Assembly: GCA_015486895.1 (NCBI GenBank)
Contig: WFQT01000013.1
Coordinates: 1-5,920, forward strand
Direction of reading: 5' to 3'
From: Anaerolineae bacterium
GTDB taxonomy: Bacteria > Chloroflexota > Anaerolineae > JAADDB01
Length of the DNA: 5,920 nt
How positions within the stretch are numbered: position 1 is the stretch's first letter; each line of letters opens with the position of its first letter. Shown here one piece after another: positions 1 through 5,494 of the stretch. Below the pieces are notes generated by a model, which did not search any database, was not told the origin of the DNA, and saw nothing but the letters and a program-made list of their open reading frames with translations. A program made the translations under genes and the position numbers.

Positions 1-2
1 CC

Positions 3-660
3 TTCGGTATCGGATTCATCTCGGTCTATCAGATTACCGACTCACCAGAGATTTTCTCCAGTGGACGGCACTGGACTTTTAAGCCTGAGCAAAAGGAAGA
101 CCAACGCATTTGGGTGGAGAAAATAGAAACGAAGTACACGCGTTTTCGTTTGCCATGGGCGTTTGAGAACAGCTCGGTGCGGAAGGAGCTGCAGATCCCC
201 GCCGTACGCCACGAGAACTTGGAGAAGTACACTGAAGAAATCAGCCGAGCCATTCAACACGCGGCGCTCTTCTTGCGCCAGATCACAACCTTGGAAGTCA
301 AACGAAATGGGGAATTAGTTCGGAAAATTGATGTCATTCGTGAAGCCGATACATGCCTGATTGCCGATGGGAATGAAACCGTGGAGTGGAAAATCTTCCG
401 GGGCGACTATTCAGATGAAAGCCGGGCCATGCGGACTACGTTCGGAGACATTCTGACAGCACGCAAACCCACAGTTGAGGTCGCAGTTCCAGAAAAACCG
501 CTCGAGAACGGACTGCTTTTTGCTTTTTTGCCTTCAGAGACCCATACTGATCTGCCGTTTCACATCAACGCTGACTTCTTCCCATCGCCAGATCGCAAGC
601 GCATTCTCTTTGGTGGTGATTACAAGAGTAACTGGAATCGTCTGGCACTTGGGTGCGCAG
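3..660 (+). other. HSP90/GHKL-type ATPase domain, C-terminal half, plus sacsin-like following segment
   Basis: The window opens on the G2 box of a GHKL ATP-binding fold: GIGFISVYQ is the equivalent of the GxGFxS motif that shapes the ATP lid. It is followed by a segment rich in Ser, Gly, His and Trp (SSGRHWTF, residues 19-26) and by the hydrophobic strand RFRLPW (residues 47-52), an arrangement seen in sacsin-type ATPases. Residues about 170-215 carry a Leu-Pro-rich stretch, HINADFF and DRKRILF. In sacsin relatives this Arg-rich region after the ATPase is conserved. The N box with the catalytic Glu and the Mg-binding Asn, and the G1 box, must lie upstream of the window, so ATPase competence cannot be judged here. 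Confidence 0.8.
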
Positions 661-3600
661 GTCGCACTCTTGCCCAGCATGTGCAGAGCCTGCTTGGGCT
701 GTTTCCTAACCTGTACGTTTTTTGGCAGTTCGTTGACCGGACCAAAAGAGCACATGATCATGGGCCTTTGAACCAGGAACTGCCCGATTTCTGGCATAAA
801 ATGCGTGTGCTGGTAGCTTCGCAACCGACTGTGTTGACCTCACGGGGAGAAAAGGTACGTCCGGACAAAGTGTATTACCCGATGAGCAAAAATGAAATTG
901 CGGCCTCGCCAATGTTAGAGGATTTGGGACTACCTGTCGTCCATGAGGATTTGCGCGGATTCAAGAATTTGCTCACGGACACCAGTATCGGGGTTAAGAT
1001 TCTCGAACTCTCGCATGTTATTGCCGCACTGGAAAGGTCTGGTTGGAGAGATCGGAAAGAAGTTTCGTCGCTACCTAAGCATTTGCAAGAAACCGATGAT
1101 TGGCAAACGTTCTGGAAAGCACTTGAAAGTTTGCTGGAAAAGTCTCGAGAAAAAGAGCAGTCAAGAGAAAAGCTCGCCCATCTCGCTATTGCCTTCGGCT
1201 CAGATGGCGCTTTGTGGCCCCCAAACAAGATATTTGTTGCTGATCAGAGAACACAGGAGTTGTTTGCCGGTTTGCAGGAAATCATCTGGTTCGATTCGAA
1301 GTCGTATCAAGGCGCAATCCCCAAATCGCTCGTGCCGAAGTTCGGACTATATGACGGCATTGAAATTTTGAAAGAGTCTCAGACGTCACTTCGAAGATTG
1401 TGGCACAACAACCAATTCCCTATGATGCAAATGTACAATTGGCTCGAAGACCACGAAGATGAGATCATCAGGGATTTCTGGGCTCAAGTAAGACTGCGTT
1501 CCCTTGCCATCTGGCCGACAGCAGACGGCAAGCTTCGGTCTTTGGACGATCGCTTCCTGCCTGGCGATTTCGTCGATCCACTCGGACTGGCGCAATTGGT
1601 AGATGTCGAATCCTTGGGTGGGCGGAGAGAATTTTTGGAAAACACCCTTGGGGTGAACCAGTTGGATTTTGTGATGTATGTGAGCGAGTGGGTTCCCACA
1701 GTAGTAAATTCTGGTCAGTTGGAAACGGATAAGAAACTAGGGTTACTCAAAGTGTTGGCGGAAAACATTGGCAAATTACAGGTCCAACCTGAGACTCGTG
1801 AAACGCTATCAAACCTGGAGTTGGTGTGGTGTGGTGATGCTAAATTCATGCCGGCTGGTCAGGTATATTTTGATACGAGTGAAGTGCGCAACCTCTTTGG
1901 TGAGAGATATCCGATCGCACAAGTGCCTGATGACTCGCAAGAAGCCATTCACTCGCTCTACGAGTGGATGGGAGTCAATACTAAGCCGCGTCCGGAACAC
2001 ATTGTGTTTTGCATTAACGAGGTTATATCTGGTCCACCGACAAAGCAGAATCGGAAAGTCATCGCAAAAATCTTTGACTATCTGGCGTCAACCTGGGAAA
2101 CTTGGCGAGAAGCAACCCCCTCAGAATTTCAGCAATTGAAGTACATCCCCTGGTTGCCAGGAACAAAGGATCCCAATCAGTGGTTCGCGGCAGACCAAGT
2201 CTATGCAAGTTATCTGCAATATCTATTTGAGTCCCAAGGTAACTTCTTAGATATCCCCATACAAACTCAGCGGAAGGGAAATCTTCTCATCGAGTTCTTG
2301 GGCATAGAGACGAAGCCATTGCCAGTTCAGGTTGCGAAGCATTTACTCCACCTGAGTGAGGAGGATAAGGAAACCTCTACCGAGCCCTACAAATATCTCA
2401 GCAGCAATGACGACAGTGATGCGATTGCGCTGCTACAGGACAATCCGTGTCTCTATTTGGAATTTCCATCCGGTGAGGGACGGTGGGTTAGACCGGATCA
2501 GGTATTTTGGGATGACCATCCTTTTGGCAAGTATCGCTATCGGTTAGGTCGGGAATTCGGAAGCTTTAAGGCCATGTTAGATAAACTGGGAGTGAAGGAC
2601 AAACCTGATTACCAAGATGCCATTGCGGTCTTGCAGGAGATTGCCAATTCGCCATTTGTGCACTCGACCCAACCTGTAACTGATCATCCCGAACATGAAA
2701 TCACGCTTGCCGCCTGGCGCATTCTCAGCGAAGCTCTACAACAAGGTACTGTTACGGCGCAAGAGATCAAGGACACATTGTCCCAGAAACGATGCGTGAT
2801 AACAACAAGGGATATTCTTCAAAAGCCAGCACTTTCTTTTTTCGAAGATCGTCCTCGCTGGGCCGAGAAATTCAAGCTCGTACAAAACGATATCATTCCC
2901 CGCACAAGAGATTGTTGGCAGGCGATGGAGGCGGCAGGGGTCCGGCGTCTTAGTCAAGCGGTTGAAACTTCCCTGGTAGATCTGGTCCTTCCTCAAGTTG
3001 ATACAGAAATTGCTGAGAAATTGCGCGATAGAAAGCATTTGATTCAGCGCATTGCGGGTGATCGTCGTCTTCGGTTAGATCGGATATATAGAATTGGATT
3101 CCAAAAAGCGGAACGAATACAAGTTGCCCGGAAACTGCGTGCCTTTCGTCAGGTCGATCCTTATTCCGAAAGCGTAGACGCCATTTTGTTGGACGGTTCT
3201 CTCTACTTCAAGTCTGTCAACGGTGAAGTCCCCTTTAGGGCAATTTCGCGAGAACTTTCATTTGCGCTCCGCGATGGTGATGGTTACAGCAGTTTGGCAT
3301 TAGAATTGGATCACATTCTCCGTAGTCCCTCTATAAGTGACGCGAATGCCATGTTGGATGATTTGGGATATCCACCGCTGGAAGAATATGAGAGTGTTCT
3401 GGTTCTGGCAGATACTGCTGTCACCCTTGGCGCGCAACAAGAATTGCCGGAACGGCCCGAAACGGACGAGAATGCGAGGAGGCTATCGCCAAAGGATGAC
3501 GCTGAATTGCCGGAGCCGCCTGAAACGGACAGGAATGCAGTCACGCTACCATCGGAGGATGACACTGAGTTGCCGGAACGGCCCGAAACGGACGGGAATG

Positions 3601-4304
3601 CGAGGACGCTATCGCCAGGGGATGACACTGAATTGCCTGAACGGCCCAAAACGGACAGGAACGCAGCCACGCCATCATCAGAGGATGACACTGAGTTGCC
3701 TGAAAGGCCTGAAACGGACAGGAATGCAGCCTCGCTATCATCAGAGGGTGACACTGAATTGCCTGAAGCTAAAACTAGTAGACAGGATAATCTGGGGACA
3801 TCCAGAACAAAGAGAAAGCCTAAGAGGAGCTCTAATCACCTGTTATCGTACGTCTTGCCTGTGGAAGATGAAGGACAGGAGTCGACAGAGGATAATGGTA
3901 GAGGATCTCGCCTAAAAGCTGTCGGACAGCGAGGGGTTGATATTGTGATGGCTTTTGAGCGTGAGCAAGGACGAGAGCCGGAAGATGCTAATATCGACAA
4001 TCCCAACAATCCTGGCTACGACGTCAAATCTTTTGATCCTATGACTAAACAAGCTCGTTATATAGAAGTAAAGACGTTAACAGGGGTGTGGGATGGAAGA
4101 AACCCTGCCAGAATGACCAGTACTGAATTTGATATGGCGCACGAGCGTGGCGATAATGCCTGGCTCTACGTAGTGGAACAGATAGACTCGGGTGATCCTC
4201 GAATCTATTGCATTCAGGCGCCTGCTCGGAAGGTTAAACTTTATTGCTTCGATCATGGATGGCAGGCAGTTAGCGAAAGTTTTGATGCTTCCCGGTATGT
4301 ATAG
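3..4304 (+). CDS. Large sacsin/NO VEIN-like HSP90-type ATPase with C-terminal NOV_C (DUF3883) domain, 5'-partial
   Basis: The frame is open from base 3 to the TAG at 4302-4304, giving 1433 visible residues (residue number = position/3). The N-terminus is outside the window. The GTG at 114 is the first in-frame start-like codon, but homologous-looking sequence continues upstream of it, so it is not the real start. Residues 1-13 (FGIGFISVYQITD) match the glycine-rich G2 box and ATP lid of GHKL ATPases. Residues about 170-215 (GLLFAFLPSETHTDLPFHIN, then DRKRILF and a WNR) look like the post-ATPase segment of sacsin-type HSP90 relatives. Residues about 275-1125 hold diverged repeated modules, 1147-1251 a 21-residue tandem repeat linker, and about 1306-1430 a NOV_C domain. 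I see no signal peptide or membrane segment in the visible part, so it is probably cytosolic. Family knowledge: such proteins join an ATP-driven chaperone-like module to a nuclease-like domain, and prokaryotic members often sit in mobile or defence loci. A defence role here is inference. GC is near 50%, lower than the right flank. Confidence 0.93.
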   Translation, partial: FGIGFISVYQITDSPEIFSSGRHWTFKPEQKEDQRIWVEKIETKYTRFRLPWAFENSSVRKELQIPAVRHENLEKYTEEISRAIQHAALFLRQITTLEVKRNGELVRKIDVIREADTCLIADGNETVEWKIFRGDYSDESRAMRTTFGDILTARKPTVEVAVPEKPLENGLLFAFLPSETHTDLPFHINADFFPSPDRKRILFGGDYKSNWNRLALGCAGRTLAQHVQSLLGLFPNLYVFWQFVDRTKRAHDHGPLNQELPDFWHKMRVLVASQPTVLTSRGEKVRPDKVYYPMSKNEIAASPMLEDLGLPVVHEDLRGFKNLLTDTSIGVKILELSHVIAALERSGWRDRKEVSSLPKHLQETDDWQTFWKALESLLEKSREKEQSREKLAHLAIAFGSDGALWPPNKIFVADQRTQELFAGLQEIIWFDSKSYQGAIPKSLVPKFGLYDGIEILKESQTSLRRLWHNNQFPMMQMYNWLEDHEDEIIRDFWAQVRLRSLAIWPTADGKLRSLDDRFLPGDFVDPLGLAQLVDVESLGGRREFLENTLGVNQLDFVMYVSEWVPTVVNSGQLETDKKLGLLKVLAENIGKLQVQPETRETLSNLELVWCGDAKFMPAGQVYFDTSEVRNLFGERYPIAQVPDDSQEAIHSLYEWMGVNTKPRPEHIVFCINEVISGPPTKQNRKVIAKIFDYLASTWETWREATPSEFQQLKYIPWLPGTKDPNQWFAADQVYASYLQYLFESQGNFLDIPIQTQRKGNLLIEFLGIETKPLPVQVAKHLLHLSEEDKETSTEPYKYLSSNDDSDAIALLQDNPCLYLEFPSGEGRWVRPDQVFWDDHPFGKYRYRLGREFGSFKAMLDKLGVKDKPDYQDAIAVLQEIANSPFVHSTQPVTDHPEHEITLAAWRILSEALQQGTVTAQEIKDTLSQKRCVITTRDILQKPALSFFEDRPRWAEKFKLVQNDIIPRTRDCWQAMEAAGVRRLSQAVETSLVDLVLPQVDTEIAEKLRDRKHLIQRIAGDRRLRLDRIYRIGFQKAERIQVARKLRAFRQVDPYSESVDAILLDGSLYFKSVNGEVPFRAISRELSFALRDGDGYSSLALELDHILRSPSISDANAMLDDLGYPPLEEYESVLVLADTAVTLGAQQELPERPETDENARRLSPKDDAELPEPPETDRNAVTLPSEDDTELPERPETDGNARTLSPGDDTELPERPKTDRNAATPSSEDDTELPERPETDRNAASLSSEGDTELPEAKTSRQDNLGTSRTKRKPKRSSNHLLSYVLPVEDEGQESTEDNGRGSRLKAVGQRGVDIVMAFEREQGREPEDANIDNPNNPGYDVKSFDPMTKQARYIEVKTLTGVWDGRNPARMTSTEFDMAHERGDNAWLYVVEQIDSGDPRIYCIQAPARKVKLYCFDHGWQAVSESFDASRYV
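822..3390 (+). repeat. Seven to eight diverged protein modules, period about 100-140 residues
   Basis: Within the large protein a two-part signature recurs. Part one is a hydrophobic strand, often a Pro, a small turn (DG, SGE, RGE), then P-x-x-V/I-Y/F. Examples are RPDKVYY (858-878), PPNKIFV (1218-1238), LDDRFLP (1542-1562), PAGQVYF (1851-1871), AADQVYA (2187-2207), RPDQVFW (2490-2510) and, weakly, PALSFFE (2826-2846). Part two follows 20-40 residues later and is a helix ending in a hydrophobic residue plus G. Examples are DLGLP (921), FGLYD (1341), TLGVN (1644), WMGVNTKP (1965), FLGIETKP (2295), KLGVKDKP (2583), AAGVRR (2931) and DLGYPP (3360). Spacing between successive part-one motifs is 101-120 residues. 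This was found by eye. The units are too diverged to see at DNA level, and they recall the internal repeats of sacsin-family proteins. Confidence 0.65.
3441..3767 (+). repeat. In-frame 63-bp tandem repeat array, five units plus a 12-bp remnant
   Basis: Units run 3441-3503, 3504-3566, 3567-3629, 3630-3692 and 3693-3755, followed by a remnant encoding ELPE at 3756-3767. Each unit encodes 21 residues starting ELPE(R/P)P(E/K)TD. The second half has two versions: units 1 and 3 carry NAR(R/T)LSP, while units 2, 4 and 5 carry NA(V/A) followed by a Ser-rich stretch and EDDT or EGDT. This alternation suggests that a 126-bp two-unit block was duplicated, followed by gain of one further unit. The product is acidic, rich in Pro, Glu, Asp, Thr and Ser, and probably disordered. 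It forms a flexible tether between the repeated body and the C-terminal nuclease-like domain. Because 63 is a multiple of three, gain or loss of units changes the linker length without breaking the frame. Confidence 0.95.
3918..4290 (+). other. NOV_C / DUF3883 domain, PD-(D/E)XK-like core
   Basis: Residues about 1306-1430 of the large protein form a compact C-terminal domain. A helix (GQRGVDIVMAFEREQGREP) is followed by the strand GYDVKSFD with Asp1340, then RYIEVKTL with Glu1355 and Lys1357. The Asp - 14 residues - Glu-x-Lys spacing fits the catalytic pattern of PD-(D/E)XK nucleases, to which the NOV_C/DUF3883 family has been related. It continues with a Thr/Glu-Phe helix (MTSTEFDMA) and the strand NAWLYVVEQ, both usual in this family. 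The first helix has Val where many family members carry a conserved acid just after the second Gly of the GxxG motif. A neighbouring Asp or Glu may substitute, so nuclease activity is likely but not certain. Confidence 0.82.
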
Positions 4305-4325
4305 CTTCTAACAATTCAGTTTCGC

Positions 4326-5123
4326 TTACGCGCGTTGTGAGATGATCTTTTCCAGGTCGTAGTTGGCCACGAGGATTTCCTGGTTTTTGTAGCCATTCAT
4401 TCCCGAGGGAAATGTTACCGGTATGACTGAGTAATCGCTCACGAGAACACGAAGGTCTGGTTTATCATAAGTGCTTAGAAGCCACCTGGCTTGCACACGC
4501 GTGAGGCGGGCGAGAAGCTCTTGATGCTCCACAAACGAGCGCATGTTATGGAGATAGTTGCAATTGTTGTCCGGGTACGGAGGGTCGAGATAGAAGAAAG
4601 TTCTGGGGTCGTCATATTGGTCAATACATTCCCGCCAATCGAGGTGTTCAATGATCACTCCTTGCAAACGGCTATGAGCTTGCTGAATGCGCTCTTTAGC
4701 AGAACGCAACGCACCGATCAACCGGTTTCCGCCGCCGCCATCTGAAACACTGGTCTGAAACCGTGCATTTCCCAATTCCCCCCCCCAACTGGCCATCAGG
4801 ATGTAATAGAAGCGGTGCGCTCGGGTGATATCATCTAGCTTTGTGACATCAAGAGCTAATTGCCTTTCAAATTCATCCCTGCTGGCCAGAGTTAGGTCAA
4901 AGCTTTTGATGAGTTTCCTTGGTTTTTCCTGTACTACTCGGAAAAAGTTAATTAGCTCATTATCAATGTCATTCAGTATTTCTACTTGGCTGGGCTGTTT
5001 TCGAAACAACACCCAAGCGGCGCCACCAAACACTTCAACATAACACGTGTGTTCAGGGATGACCGTGGTGATCTTTTTGGCGATCTTCGATTTGCCGCCG
5101 ACCCACTTGATAGGGCTACGCAT
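4326..5123 (-). CDS. D12-class (Dam-like) adenine-N6 DNA methyltransferase
   Basis: This complete 265-residue gene starts at ATG 5123-5121. An in-frame TAA lies two codons upstream (5129-5127), so no earlier start is possible, and a good Shine-Dalgarno sequence precedes it. The protein transfers a methyl group from S-adenosylmethionine to the N6 of adenine in DNA. Motifs in family order are PIKWVGGKSK (residues 4-13, motif X, AdoMet binding), YVEVFGGAAWVLF (28-40, motif I, FxG loop), ILNDIDNELINFF (49-61, motif II), WGGELGN (113-119), FFYLDPPYPDN (177-187) with the catalytic DPPY at 180-183 (motif IV), and NQEILVANY at 247-255 near the end. All key residues are present and the length is normal for phage- or island-type D12 enzymes. 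The target sequence cannot be read from the protein by eye. The coding strand carries a run of nine Gs. The gene converges on the large ATPase gene, with 21 bp between stop codons. Confidence 0.95.
   Translation of the reverse strand: MRSPIKWVGGKSKIAKKITTVIPEHTCYVEVFGGAAWVLFRKQPSQVEILNDIDNELINFFRVVQEKPRKLIKSFDLTLASRDEFERQLALDVTKLDDITRAHRFYYILMASWGGELGNARFQTSVSDGGGGNRLIGALRSAKERIQQAHSRLQGVIIEHLDWRECIDQYDDPRTFFYLDPPYPDNNCNYLHNMRSFVEHQELLARLTRVQARWLLSTYDKPDLRVLVSDYSVIPVTFPSGMNGYKNQEILVANYDLEKIISQRA
4778..4786 (-). repeat. Homopolymer tract (G9 on coding strand) inside the methyltransferase gene
   Basis: Nine consecutive C on the + strand, read as nine G in the methyltransferase gene, encode the end of Trp113, Gly114, Gly115 and the first base of Glu116. 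Poly-G tracts of this length are classic slippage sites in phase-variable methyltransferases. A change of one base would shift the frame well before the catalytic DPPY motif (180-183) and abolish activity. The Trp-Gly-Gly segment also appears to match a conserved position of the family, so some of the Gs are required by the protein. Confidence 0.9.
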
Positions 5124-5130
5124 GTTTTAA

Positions 5131-5140
5131 TCTCTCCCTT
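5131..5140 (-). promoter_or_regulatory. Ribosome binding site of the methyltransferase
   Basis: Read on the minus strand the bases are AAGGGAGAGA. The GGGAG core (5138-5134) ends 10 bases before the ATG at 5123, within usable Shine-Dalgarno distance. Together with the in-frame TAA at 5129-5127 it fixes the start codon. Confidence 0.7.
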
Positions 5141-5476
5141 GGCTAGTTGATACGCCAAAATACGGCTAATGCAATCATACCCAGAAACGGCAAATCTGGC
5201 CAGTTCTTTGTTGTCGTTCCGGGCGAGGTTTTCATCATTGATTTTAGGGAGTGGGCTATGTGCTGAGTAACAAGCATAGCATCGTATTAGACGTGCCCTG
5301 GGTCAACTTAGCGTCGAGACTTAAGCATTATGGGACCGAATTCAAGTTCAAAGGCCGTCAACGTGCACCCCGGTTGATCCACCCCGTACCCAGGTTCACA
5401 GTGAATCAGCCGCGACCTGAGCCAGCTCTCTTTGCAAGCCTGCCGTGGTACGGCACAGCTGGCCCAGCCATTGTGC
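5141..5476. other. Intergenic stretch without a supported gene, spanning the composition change
   Basis: No reading frame here has a plausible start, ribosome binding site and recognisable product. The methyltransferase promoter should lie in 5141-5250 on the minus strand. A TATGAT-like -10 occurs at 5192-5187 (minus strand), but no good -35 is found at the right distance. The stretch 5281-5460 is GC-richer than 5141-5250 and holds small symmetric elements: TTCACAGTGAA at 5395-5405 (an 11-bp palindrome with one central base) and CCTGGGT at 5297-5303 matching ACCCAGG at 5388-5394. I see no tRNA, insertion sequence end or clear target-site duplication. Confidence 0.6.
5441..5455. repeat. Perfect short stem-loop downstream of the SAF gene
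   Basis: TGCCGT (5441-5446) and ACGGCA (5450-5455) form a 6-bp stem with a 3-base loop. It lies about 20 bp past the stop codon of the leftward SAF gene. No run of U follows on the minus strand, so it is not a standard intrinsic terminator, though it could help protect or end that transcript. Confidence 0.5.
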
Positions 5477-5494
5477 TCACGGCTGGCGGGCCAG
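5459..5494. repeat. Inverted repeat straddling the stop codon of the SAF gene
   Basis: CTGGCCC (5459-5465) pairs perfectly with GGGCCAG (5488-5494). Inside it AGCC (5466-5469) pairs with GGCT (5481-5484), leaving GGC (5485-5487) as a bulge. The TGA of the leftward gene (5479-5477) sits in the loop. Total pairing is 11 bp and GC-rich. With the neighbouring stem-loop at 5441-5455 it forms a tandem hairpin at the gene end, possibly a Rho-independent-like or mRNA-stabilising element, without a T tract. Confidence 0.55.

Noticed and set aside
3311..3754. Minus-strand 147-residue Ser/Gly-rich repetitive frame
   Set aside because: It is the antisense image of the 63-bp tandem array. A repeat unit divisible by three and free of stops opens several frames. 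No ribosome binding site or family resemblance is seen.
3441..3767. CRISPR-like array
   Set aside because: The units are contiguous with no spacers, are in frame with the protein and vary like coding sequence.
3337..3915. Plus-strand 192-residue Arg-rich frame overlapping the linker
   Set aside because: Same cause: a +1-frame reading of the tandem repeats. The large gene has domain support on both sides of it.
114..4304. GTG at 114 as start of the large gene
   Set aside because: The frame continues upstream to the window edge and encodes a clear GHKL G2 box (GIGFISVYQITD), so 114 is internal.
4272..4326. Inverted repeat AGCGAAA / TTTCGCT as a terminator between the convergent genes
   Set aside because: Perfect 7-bp match, but the loop is 41 bases and no T run follows. 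Not a convincing intrinsic terminator.
5150..5200. Specific sigma-70 promoter for the methyltransferase
   Set aside because: A TATGAT-like hexamer exists on the minus strand, but no hexamer near TTGACA lies 16-18 bases upstream, so no promoter is called.
5360..5420. tRNA-like or att site around GGTTCACAGTGAATC
   Set aside because: It looks like a T-arm only superficially. No acceptor, D or anticodon arms can be folded around it, and it is better described as a short palindrome.
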